Shown here: positions 53,154 through 60,748 of the stretch, piece after piece | Layout: each line of letters opens with the position of its first letter | Numbering within the stretch: position 1 is the stretch's first letter | Assembly: GCA_964651385.1 (NCBI GenBank) | Contig: CAZYYM010000005.1 | Location: 1 to 64,000, forward strand | From: GCA-001735895 sp964651385 | Lineage (GTDB): Bacteria > Pseudomonadota > Gammaproteobacteria > GCA-001735895 | DNA: 64,000 nt | Direction of reading: 5' to 3' | Translations under genes and position numbers: made by a program | Notes under the pieces: generated by a model | What the model saw: the letters and a program-made list of their open reading frames with translations, nothing else | Database searches by the model: none | Told to the model about the DNA's origin: nothing

Positions 53154-54893
53154 ATGATGGTTCGTGCGATGACTAAACTGACCTTACTAGAGCGACGTTT
53201 ACGGATTGTCACTGGTTTGATATTGTCGGTTTATATCGTTTTTCACCTTTTTAATCATACGCTTGGGTTGGTATCTCTGGACGCTATGGAAGCCATGCGC
53301 AAAGCGATCACGCCATTTTGGCGTAGCTGGTTTGGCGGTTTATTAATATACGGCTCATTGCTTACTCACCTGGCGTTGGCGCTCATGTCCTTATACCGTC
53401 GTAGCAGTTTGCGCATGCCGGCCTGGGAAATGGCGCAATTGATACTCGGGTTATCGATTGTCCCACTCCTCGCCGGGCATATTTCGGCCACCTGGGGCGC
53501 CAGGGTTTTATTGAATTTTAATCCGAATTACGATTTTGCACTCACTGCAATTTTAAGTAGTCCCTGGTTAAGCACCAAACAGTTATTACTGATAATCGTT
53601 GTCTGGTTACATGTCGTCGTCGGCCTGCATTTTTACTTTCGGCTGTTTAGATTTTATCGTCGCAAGGCGATTCATTTATATCCATTCGTTGTGATATTGC
53701 CTGCACTGGTGATATTTTCAATTGTACGAGTAGGTCTCGATATAGGCGTTTGGAATTCGACACCGTCAAAAGTCGCCAAACATCCTCTGGGGGGCTATGT
53801 CGGTGCCGAACCGACTTACCTGGAGGGCACACCGCTTAATATTATCCTGCACCACGGTATCCTCGTTGTGTTTTTCAGCTTGTTATCGTTAGTACTGATT
53901 GCGCGGTTGCTAAGGGCAAAGCGCCAGCTGACCCACGGCAATGTAGTTATCAAACATTTAAATGGTCGTGAATTCAAAGGCGTACCGGGACAGACGATTC
54001 TGGAGGTGCTGCGCCTGCATTCGATACCACATGCTTCGTTATGCGGTGGTCGGGGCCGTTGCACCACCTGCCGCGTACGGGTTGGCGCCGGGGCAAAGCT
54101 ATTGCATAAGCCTTCAGCGCTGGAACAGTTTGCGCTCGACCGAATCGGTGCCGCGCCCAATGTTCGCCTGGCCTGCCAGACGCGTCCCGGACATCCGTTG
54201 CAAATCAGTCCGCTGGTGCCGGCCGATCTCGACATCGAAAATAGCTTGAGAAAGGGGGGTGTCAGCGGCGATGAGCGAGAAGTCGTCGCTATGTTTGTCG
54301 ATTTACGCGGTTCCTCCAGCATTAGTGAGGGGCATTTACCTTATGATGTGCTATTTATTTTGAATCAGTTTTTTCTGGAGATGGCGGATGCGTTAAGCGA
54401 CAGCTTCGGCCATTACGCACAATTCGAAGGCGATGGCTTATTGGCGCTCTACGGTTTAAAACGGGGCATGAAAACCGGATGTATCGACGCATTGAAAGGA
54501 GCGATTGATATGCAACGACGTATGAATCAACTCAATGATAAACTCAGCGGTGAGCTGCAAGAACCCCTTAATTTCGGTATCGGCATTCACTGTGGCCAGG
54601 CGATTGTAGGCAGTATGGGGCCGCCCACAACACCAAACTATTCGGCGATTGGCGATTGCATTAATGCCGCTGCCAGACTGGAAAATATGTCAAAGGAACT
54701 GGAATGTGTGCTGGTCGTCTCGGATGATGTGATAAAGCACACGGGCTCCGATTTCAATGTTTTTGAAAGCCAGATTGTGCGTTTGCGAGGAAAGCAACAA
54801 TCAGTCCTGGTCTATGCCATAGAGAATCCGCTGGATATTAAACTGACAGTTGTCGAATCGCTTCAGGATGACCAGTTTTCACCTGCGGTATAA
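53154..54893 (+). CDS. Redox-sensor class III nucleotide cyclase with haem-type membrane anchor and 2Fe-2S domain
   Basis: A 579-residue three-part protein. Residues about 15-250 hold some six helices carrying His31, His35, His72, His109, His153 and His159, the pattern of dihaem succinate dehydrogenase anchors. Residues about 262-350 are a ferredoxin domain with Cys297, Cys303, Cys306 (CGGRGRCTTC) and Cys341. Residues about 375-555 are a class III cyclase: metal Asp383 and Asp427, Asn504 and Arg508 (NAAARLE). The two base-specifying positions, normally Lys and Thr/Asp in adenylate cyclases, are Gln423 and Ser497, so the nucleotide substrate is uncertain. I recall Sinorhizobium CyaC as a quinone-responsive haem-anchored relative. 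ATGs at 53157 and 53169 are alternative starts. Confidence 0.88.
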   Translation: MMVRAMTKLTLLERRLRIVTGLILSVYIVFHLFNHTLGLVSLDAMEAMRKAITPFWRSWFGGLLIYGSLLTHLALALMSLYRRSSLRMPAWEMAQLILGLSIVPLLAGHISATWGARVLLNFNPNYDFALTAILSSPWLSTKQLLLIIVVWLHVVVGLHFYFRLFRFYRRKAIHLYPFVVILPALVIFSIVRVGLDIGVWNSTPSKVAKHPLGGYVGAEPTYLEGTPLNIILHHGILVVFFSLLSLVLIARLLRAKRQLTHGNVVIKHLNGREFKGVPGQTILEVLRLHSIPHASLCGGRGRCTTCRVRVGAGAKLLHKPSALEQFALDRIGAAPNVRLACQTRPGHPLQISPLVPADLDIENSLRKGGVSGDEREVVAMFVDLRGSSSISEGHLPYDVLFILNQFFLEMADALSDSFGHYAQFEGDGLLALYGLKRGMKTGCIDALKGAIDMQRRMNQLNDKLSGELQEPLNFGIGIHCGQAIVGSMGPPTTPNYSAIGDCINAAARLENMSKELECVLVVSDDVIKHTGSDFNVFESQIVRLRGKQQSVLVYAIENPLDIKLTVVESLQDDQFSPAV

Positions 54894-55105
54894 CGTGTAC
54901 CGCGATGGCTCCGTTTTGGTACTGGCTTCTTCAGATGTACGTCCTCTGCGTTGACAATAATCAGAATCCTGGGTTTCCCCGAATTCGGATCGACTGCACC
55001 GGTGATAAACTTCGGAATTTTTAATCGGCCCTGCATCAGATCATCGAAAATAGTGTAGACAAAGCCGCCGGTTTTAAGACGGGCAGATTCTTTGCCGGCC
55101 ATCAT
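54863..55105 (-). CDS. Small basic protein, unknown, overlapping the cyclase 3' end
   Basis: An 80-residue frame on the opposite strand, overlapping the end of the cyclase gene by 31 bases. Not recognised. It contains LKIPKFITGAVDPNSGKPRI and LIIVNAEDVHLKKPVPKRS, compact and basic, no signal peptide or membrane helix. No clear Shine-Dalgarno. The overlap is antisense, so it is weakly supported; the sequence nevertheless reads like a globular domain. Confidence 0.4.
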   Translation of the reverse strand: MMAGKESARLKTGGFVYTIFDDLMQGRLKIPKFITGAVDPNSGKPRILIIVNAEDVHLKKPVPKRSHRGTRYTAGENWSS

Positions 55106-55207
55106 TTTGTGATGCCGAATTTTATGTAACTAAAATCTCACAATAACTGAATTTTTCAGTATTGAAGTTAAATTCGAAATTCCTGACCGGATAAATAGGG
55201 CAATATT

Positions 55208-55420
55208 GTGGCTTGGGGTAAATTAAAATCGTTAACACTGCTGCGATTGGTTGTATTCCCACTTGTTTTAACCGAAACGGCGCACGCCGGCGGCGATCGG
55301 GAGCCTGGCATGGAATGGCCTGGCTGTAATAAAATGTCCAGGATGCTAGACGAAGAGGATTTTAGCGGTAGTCAGTTCAATCCCGGTTTGAGGAATCTAA
55401 AGGCAAGCAATTTTAATTAA
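55208..55420 (+). CDS. Possible short secreted peptide
   Basis: A 70-residue GTG-started frame with a hydrophobic N-terminal stretch (LLRLVVFPLVLTETAHAGG) resembling a signal peptide ending Ala-His-Ala, and a short acidic remainder. No family recognised. It sits 17 bases before the MCP-like gene on the same strand. It could be a chance frame. Confidence 0.3.
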   Translation: MAWGKLKSLTLLRLVVFPLVLTETAHAGGDREPGMEWPGCNKMSRMLDEEDFSGSQFNPGLRNLKASNFN

Positions 55421-55437
55421 TTATTCGCCTAAAGAAA

Positions 55438-56715
55438 ATGATTGAGCTACCGAGATATACTTATATCTCAATTTTTGGCCAGCCTATGAAGCATATACAA
55501 CTCGGGCACAATTTTAGATGGGTTTATTTACTGCTGCTTTTAGCGTTAATAGTTCTTGATGTACTGGATATATTCCCTCCCTATTCAAATTACCTGCTTA
55601 TTCTTTGCGGTATTCTATTGCTTGTTGAACAATTTTGGGACGACAGGAAACGCAATCGCATCAAAACGGAAAGTACACAAGTTAAAATGTCCGTCGATTT
55701 GCAAATGGACGAATACAAACGTCTGACCGAAGAAGTTCTTACGGGTAGCAATCGACAGTTTTCCAGGTTACGCGATGACTTGACACAGGCCCAGGGAATC
55801 GTCGACAGTGCGGCTTCCAAACTTGGCGGCAGTTTAACCGGTTTAGAAGCTCAAAGTCATGGACAGAAACAGATGCTTAAAGAACTCGTCGAGGAACTTT
55901 TAGATTTGGCGGAAAGTGAGGAGCACGAACTTCAAACCATTAACCTGAATCGATTTGCAAACGAAACAAAGCAGGTCATTGATGATTTTGTCGAGACCGT
56001 TACCGGATTAAAAAACAGTGGCGAGGTGATTTCCACGAAGTTCAGCAAAATGCGAAATCGAGTGGAAGAAGTAACCAAAATACTGGCTGACGTCGACGCG
56101 ATTACAAGTCAAACAGACTTGTTGGCCCTGAATGCTGCTATTGAAGCCGCCCGGGCAGGTGAAGCGGGTAGAGGCTTTGCAGTCGTAGCCGACGAAGTAA
56201 GGGAGCTCGCAAAAAAAACCAGTAGCTTTAGTAATACCATCGTGTCCTTACTTAAGGATATTAACACTACGATCGAACAGCTGGATGGTGCCGTAGAAGA
56301 CGCATCTTCTACTGATCTGGACAGGATCAGTGTCTCGAGCGCTGATGTCGACCTAATGTGGGATGAGATGCGAGGGGTAAACGACAAGGCTGCGGCCCAG
56401 TCAGTTCGGATAACGGAAATTTCCGAAACCATGCATCGGTTGGTCATGGAAGGTGTTTTATCGTTGCAGTTCGAAGATATCGTTCGCCAACATATTGATA
56501 ATATAGCGGATCGCTCCCGCTACCTTGAAGAATATGTGACCCAGTTCCTTGCTGCCCATATTGAAACTGAATCGAGTGGCCTTAGCCGATTTGAAGATCG
56601 TAATAATCATCTTATTGAATTAATTGAAAATGCCGATAACAATTTCAATCAGATTTCCTCAAAGGCAATAACGCAAACAGGCGTTGAAGACGGTGGCGGA
56701 GCAGAATTTTTTTAA
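55438..56715 (+). CDS. Methyl-accepting chemotaxis-type protein without periplasmic sensor
   Basis: A 425-residue signalling protein. Two adjacent hydrophobic helices (about residues 28-44 and 50-64) form a hairpin anchor with almost no periplasmic loop. A charged coiled coil and the conserved cytoplasmic tip DLLALNAAIEAARAGEAGRGFAVVADEVRELA follow. There is no HAMP or ligand domain, so it may sense membrane or internal conditions. An SLQFEDIVRQHI block near the C-terminus is common in this type of bacterial MCP. The ATG at 55486 (MKHIQLGHNF) is an alternative start. No che genes are near. Confidence 0.88.
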   Translation: MIELPRYTYISIFGQPMKHIQLGHNFRWVYLLLLLALIVLDVLDIFPPYSNYLLILCGILLLVEQFWDDRKRNRIKTESTQVKMSVDLQMDEYKRLTEEVLTGSNRQFSRLRDDLTQAQGIVDSAASKLGGSLTGLEAQSHGQKQMLKELVEELLDLAESEEHELQTINLNRFANETKQVIDDFVETVTGLKNSGEVISTKFSKMRNRVEEVTKILADVDAITSQTDLLALNAAIEAARAGEAGRGFAVVADEVRELAKKTSSFSNTIVSLLKDINTTIEQLDGAVEDASSTDLDRISVSSADVDLMWDEMRGVNDKAAAQSVRITEISETMHRLVMEGVLSLQFEDIVRQHIDNIADRSRYLEEYVTQFLAAHIETESSGLSRFEDRNNHLIELIENADNNFNQISSKAITQTGVEDGGGAEFF

Positions 56716-56765
56716 ATTACACGGTAAACCAATAAAATAGCTTAGGTTGCCCCGCCAGTTTTCAA

Positions 56766-56787
56766 CCCCAAAGCGATTACATTGGGG
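56766..56787. terminator. Weak hairpin between MCP and NTF2-like genes
   Basis: CCCCAA pairs with TTGGGG around a ten-base loop between two convergent genes. No T-tract follows on either strand, so at best a weak bidirectional terminator. Confidence 0.3.
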
Positions 56788-56797
56788 ATTAGATAAC

Positions 56798-57190
56798 TTA
56801 TAGCAGCGCGAACGACTCGGGTAATTTACAAAAATAGGCAATTCGTTCACTTAACACACCAGTGTCGCCAACCTTAATTACTGCACTGCCCTGTAACGGA
56901 GTTCCTCTGGCTTGCCACCAGCACCAGACTGTGGCGGGTAAATCATCGTCCTTAATTATCATATCACTATAGTCCAGAAAGGGATTGGCATTTACTTCAC
57001 CGCCCATACTAACAGCGACGGCTGTAAAATCATTGACAAAATTAACAAACTCGGCACGTTTAATCCTGCCTGTATTCGGATCATCGTAATAAAAGCCTTC
57101 GGCGGTGGCGCTCAAACTGAGTTCGCCATCACCGATTTTCCAGCCGTTCAAATAGGTTTGGATAGACTTGCTGATCGTTTCAGCTGTCAT
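56798..57190 (-). CDS. NTF2/SnoaL-like protein
   Basis: A 130-residue protein starting at the ATG at 57190 (MTAETISKSIQTYLNGWKIGDG); the frame extends to 57244 but would overlap the cupin gene further. The layout, a helix with YLNGWK, then AEGFYYDDPNTGRIKR and FVNFVNDF, resembles SnoaL/NTF2-like cone folds, which bind small ligands or act as isomerases or hydrolases. Last gene of the GS-like, hydrolase, cupin, NTF2-like operon, overlapping the cupin stop by 11 bases. Confidence 0.75.
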   Translation of the reverse strand: MTAETISKSIQTYLNGWKIGDGELSLSATAEGFYYDDPNTGRIKRAEFVNFVNDFTAVAVSMGGEVNANPFLDYSDMIIKDDDLPATVWCWWQARGTPLQGSAVIKVGDTGVLSERIAYFCKLPESFALL

Positions 57191-57584
57191 AAGGCGCAGG
57201 CATTTCATCGGCATCGATACCGGGTACGTGGGTGATACCCGCACGTTGTTTCCAGTCTACCGGATAAGCCGAATAAAAAATGACGCATTTATCGTCACAC
57301 TCGTAAATGACATGATTGTCCTTGGGTACAAACATCAAGTCACCGGGATTTAGCTCGTAGTTGACACTGTCAACTACCAGGCGGAAAGTGCCTTTGAGGC
57401 AGTAGATGAGTTCGTCGCAGGTTAAATCCCATGGCACCGAAATTTTATTCAACGCGTTGATGCCGCCACACATGCTATTACTAATTTCGGTGGTGACAAA
57501 AGGTTTGATAAATGTGCCGTTTTCGGGCAGATTGTCGATTCGATCCTGAATGTCGGCGATTCTAAATACACTGGGTGCTGTCAT
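57180..57584 (-). CDS. Cupin-domain protein
   Basis: A 134-residue single cupin: WDLTCDELIYCLKGTFRLVVD and LNPGDLMFVPKDNHVIYE are the two conserved cupin motifs, although the usual metal-binding histidines of motif 1 are replaced, so metal binding is uncertain. EutQ-like in overall form. A strong GAGGAATAAAC precedes the ATG. It is downstream of the hydrolase by 24 bases in the same operon; possibly a sensor or isomerase for the pathway. Confidence 0.8.
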   Translation of the reverse strand: MTAPSVFRIADIQDRIDNLPENGTFIKPFVTTEISNSMCGGINALNKISVPWDLTCDELIYCLKGTFRLVVDSVNYELNPGDLMFVPKDNHVIYECDDKCVIFYSAYPVDWKQRAGITHVPGIDADEMPAPYDS

Positions 57585-57608
57585 GTTTATTCCTCGTTTA
57601 GTGGTAGA

Positions 57609-58613
57609 TTATTCAAGTAGTTCCGCGATTGTGCTATCGAGGAAATGTTCAAATTCAGGGCTATTGCCAGGCGATGCAACACAGTGCCCCCAGGGTGATT
57701 CGAAGACTCGAAGCTCGCCATTATTAATGTGTTCAATCTCAATCTGGTTATCTTCGACGCGAAAGTACAGGTCGTGGTTGCAAACAATCACAATGGTTCT
57801 GGCTTTAATCGCTTTCAAAGCCGCCTGGAAATCACCGCCATAAGCAGGTTGCGCACTGATGTCACCCAGTTGCCAGGTTTTTAATTTGCACAGCAGGTCG
57901 TTGGCATCCCAGTCGAGATGATCCTGTTCCCAGTCCTGTAGCAAAGCCTCCGCAGTATCGAAGCCCTTAAGCTTATACAAATGCTCGCGGTAAAAGGTTT
58001 GCGAAAAGGCCCAGCCCGCATAAATTCGCCCGAAAGCTTTCAGGCCCTTGACCGGTGGTGTCAGGTAATTTCCGTCGTCATAAACGGCGTCCGCCTGCAA
58101 AGCCGCTTTGACGCCTTCGAGGAACACTATATTGTGTTCGGCTGTTTTTGCCGATGCACAGAATGGCAGAATAGCTTTAACCATATCAGGATACTGCGCC
58201 GCCCATTGAAACGACTGGCAACCCGCCATTGACCAGCCCGCCACCAGTGCAATCTGTTCGACACCGAGCTGCTCGGTTAATAGCAGATGCTGCGCTTTGA
58301 TATTGTCAAATAGCGTTATGTCCGGGAATCGCGGCCCATCGAAAGGCGCCGGGGTATTGCTTGGCGAAGACGAAATGCCATTGCCGAACAGATTCACCGA
58401 GACGATGAAATGCCGATCCGGGTCAATCGCACGACCCGGGCCGAAGAAGCCTTCATTGCGGCCATGGCTGCCGGTATAAAACGTCGGCAGGACAACAACA
58501 TTATCTGCTGCCTGGTTTAAGGCACCATAGGTTTTGTAGGCCAGCTTCAGCTCGGGCAGGACAATTCCCGACTGAAGCCGAAATTCGTGCAGATTAAAGC
58601 TGTCGTAATCCAC
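57609..58613 (-). CDS. Alpha/beta hydrolase of the MetX (homoserine O-acetyltransferase) superfamily
   Basis: A 334-residue enzyme, starting at the GTG at 58613, eight bases after the stop of the GS-like gene; the frame extends upstream into that gene. The catalytic triad is visible: Ser128 in GWSMAG, Asp281 in NHDLYF, His310 in PWGHCVAS. General similarity to MetX includes LAYKTYGALN, GRNEGFFGPGRAIDPDRHFI and ALVAGWSMAG. Because the flanking genes are not methionine-related, I infer a hydrolase or acyltransferase acting in the amine pathway instead of homoserine acetylation. Confidence 0.85.
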   Translation of the reverse strand: MDYDSFNLHEFRLQSGIVLPELKLAYKTYGALNQAADNVVVLPTFYTGSHGRNEGFFGPGRAIDPDRHFIVSVNLFGNGISSSPSNTPAPFDGPRFPDITLFDNIKAQHLLLTEQLGVEQIALVAGWSMAGCQSFQWAAQYPDMVKAILPFCASAKTAEHNIVFLEGVKAALQADAVYDDGNYLTPPVKGLKAFGRIYAGWAFSQTFYREHLYKLKGFDTAEALLQDWEQDHLDWDANDLLCKLKTWQLGDISAQPAYGGDFQAALKAIKARTIVIVCNHDLYFRVEDNQIEIEHINNGELRVFESPWGHCVASPGNSPEFEHFLDSTIAELLE

Positions 58614-58621
58614 CGAAAGGC

Positions 58622-60040
58622 CTAGTATAGACGCAAATATTCCTGCACTTCCCAGTCCGTCACGGTCTGGTGATAACGCTCCCATTCGTCGACTTTATAG
58701 GCCAGAAAAGAGCGGTGCATGGCCTCTCCCATGACCGCTTTGGCCATCTCGTCGTTTCTCAATGCCTCGGTAGCCACCATCAGGTTTCGTGGCAGCCGAC
58801 GAATTCCATGTTCTTTCAACTGTTCGTCGGTCATTTCGTAGAGGTCGAAATCGGTCGGTTTGCCCGGATCGATTTTATTATTAATGCCTTCAATTGAAGC
58901 AGTCAGCGTCATCGCCAGACCCAGATAGACATTCATACACATATCCGCGGCTCGGTTTTCGATGCAATAGCGGCTTTGTGGCAGGCGGAACTGCGCCGAG
59001 CGATTGTTATAGCCATAAGTGATATTGGTCGGCGCCCAGGTCACCGTACCGCCTTCGAAACCACCGACTTTCGGCACCAGGCCGTTATAGGAATTCACCG
59101 TCGAACAGGCAATTGCGGTTATGGCTTCAGAATGTGCCATTAAACCCCCGACCGCGTGCGCGGATTCGGCGGACCAGCCGTTTTTGTCCGAGCCGAAAAT
59201 ATTCACTCCCGGATTATCTACCGATTGCATTGAAAAATTAATATGTGCGCCCGAACGCCAGTCTCCGGTAGTCGGTTTCGGCATAAAGGTGATAAACATA
59301 CCGTGCTCCTTGGCTATTTCTTTCAACAAAATTCGCAGGAAAACCAGGCGATCGGCCATTTCCAGCAAAGTGGTGTAGTGAAAGTCGAGTTCAAACTGCG
59401 AATAGGCACCCTCGGCGACGACATCGTGGATGTTCCAGCCCAGGTCCTCGAGGATGTCGATCATATCTTTCAGGAATGGCATCGAATCGATCGAGTACTC
59501 GACATCATAGCCGAAGGCCTGACGCCGCGGCTTGATGCCGTTTTCAGGGTCATCTTCGATCGCCTTGACGGGCTGGCCAGCGTCGTTATAACGCATCGCG
59601 ATGAATTCCGGTTCGATACCGGCATAACCGACATAGCCTGCGGCCTCACTATCTCGCATCGCGCGTTTCAACGCCTGCCTGGGGCAAACGTTATAGGGCT
59701 TATCCTCCCAGAACAGATCGGCAAAAATAATCGCCATCGACTTGTCCCAGGGGCAGATATAAACCGCGTCGAGGTCGGGCACCATGACCTGATCCGAATC
59801 GGCTGGCGAGAGTTCCGGCACAAATGAAATCGAATGCACTGCGAACTGCGGCCCTTTGCCCATACACAGCAGCTCAAAATCGCTCATCGGCACCGGTTTT
59901 GTCTTCGGGATACCGAACAGGTCTATCCAGCTCGATAGTACGTATTTGACACCGGCGTCTTCGAGTTCCTTGCGAACTTCGGCTATTCGCTCGGCAGTCG
60001 GCAGGGCATCGGCAAAATTTTCATAATAAGTGCTGCTCAT
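58622..60040 (-). CDS. Glutamine synthetase-like gamma-glutamyl ligase (GlnT/GMAS type)
   Basis: A 472-residue GS-fold ligase. Conserved metal and substrate residues include Glu143 and Glu145 (GIEPEF), Glu210 and Glu217 (AEGAYSQFEL), His266 (SGAHIN), the arginines 347 and 352 in NRSAQFRLPQ and Glu361-Arg363 (IENR). The second His of the usual GSGMHVH block is Asn268. Length and blocks resemble type III GlnT, a family that also contains gamma-glutamylmethylamide and related amine ligases. A strong GGGAGGA precedes the ATG. It heads an operon with hydrolase, cupin and NTF2-like genes, and a Lrp/AsnC regulator lies upstream. The amine substrate is unknown. Confidence 0.88.
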   Translation of the reverse strand: MSSTYYENFADALPTAERIAEVRKELEDAGVKYVLSSWIDLFGIPKTKPVPMSDFELLCMGKGPQFAVHSISFVPELSPADSDQVMVPDLDAVYICPWDKSMAIIFADLFWEDKPYNVCPRQALKRAMRDSEAAGYVGYAGIEPEFIAMRYNDAGQPVKAIEDDPENGIKPRRQAFGYDVEYSIDSMPFLKDMIDILEDLGWNIHDVVAEGAYSQFELDFHYTTLLEMADRLVFLRILLKEIAKEHGMFITFMPKPTTGDWRSGAHINFSMQSVDNPGVNIFGSDKNGWSAESAHAVGGLMAHSEAITAIACSTVNSYNGLVPKVGGFEGGTVTWAPTNITYGYNNRSAQFRLPQSRYCIENRAADMCMNVYLGLAMTLTASIEGINNKIDPGKPTDFDLYEMTDEQLKEHGIRRLPRNLMVATEALRNDEMAKAVMGEAMHRSFLAYKVDEWERYHQTVTDWEVQEYLRLY

Positions 60041-60061
60041 CGGTTTTTTCCTCCCGGGGTT

Positions 60062-60574
60062 TCAGGTGCTCTGCCGCTTCAGCAGAAATTGATTTTTGAA
60101 CATCTCGATACCGGTCATGACTTCGAGATCGGCAATATCGTCACTGCCATAGCAATGCTGTTCCAGAAACCTCTGGAATGATTCGCTGGAATCGCAAACT
60201 ACCTCAATGAGTAAGTCGTAACGCCCGGAAACCCAGAGCACATAGACCACCTCGGTATACTGTGAAAGTCTTTCCGCCACCGCACGTGGAGCTGTTGGCG
60301 AGGCCACCTTAATACCGATCATCGCATCGGCCTTATAACGAATCGCCATCGGATCAGCCAGCGCAACAATCTTCAGCAGGCCGTTTTTTTTCATCGCCTG
60401 CACACGATTGCGGATGGTGCCTTCGGATACCTTCAGGGTTCGTGCGACGTCTTTGTAAGCCATGCGCCCATCGTCCTGAAGCAACTTGATAATCGATTGG
60501 TTCAGCTCATCGACCGGGGAATCGATACTGCGCGACTTACTGCTGGATATCGAAACCGGGGCATTTACCGTCAT
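60062..60574 (-). CDS. Lrp/AsnC-family transcriptional regulator (cluster regulator)
   Basis: A 170-residue regulator. An N-terminal extension of about 20 residues is followed by a winged helix-turn-helix (LNQSIIKLLQDDGRMAYKDVARTLKVSEGTIRNRV, shown here in parts) and the RAM ligand-binding domain (VYVLWVSGRYDLLIEVVCDS). It is transcribed in the same direction as the GS-like gene, which follows by 21 bases, and divergently from the Rieske oxygenase, so it is well placed to control both arms. Confidence 0.92.
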   Translation of the reverse strand: MTVNAPVSISSSKSRSIDSPVDELNQSIIKLLQDDGRMAYKDVARTLKVSEGTIRNRVQAMKKNGLLKIVALADPMAIRYKADAMIGIKVASPTAPRAVAERLSQYTEVVYVLWVSGRYDLLIEVVCDSSESFQRFLEQHCYGSDDIADLEVMTGIEMFKNQFLLKRQST

Positions 60575-60742
60575 AGAGTATTGAGTTTTATGCTTTGTTT
60601 TGCCGAATTATTGATGATAATGATAATATTAGCAAGATTTATTAACGAAAACGCAATCTGCTGCGAAAAAGGCTACGCGATACGAAAATTCTATGATAAT
60701 TTATCGATACCTAATAAGACCTTCAATCGCTTTACGGAATCT
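60575..60742. promoter_or_regulatory. Divergent control region between regulator and Rieske oxygenase
   Basis: AT-rich 168-base gap with three GATAAT motifs (60616-60621, 60622-60627, 60695-60700), an inverted pair GATAA-T-TTATC (60695-60705) and the palindrome TATCGATA (60702-60709). These are candidate Lrp/AsnC operator half-sites. No confident -35/-10 pair was picked. Confidence 0.4.
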
Positions 60743-60748
60743 ATGCTT

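Noticed and set aside
60497..60748. N-terminal extension of the Rieske frame
   Set aside because: It is antisense to the Lrp/AsnC gene start and lacks similarity to oxygenases.
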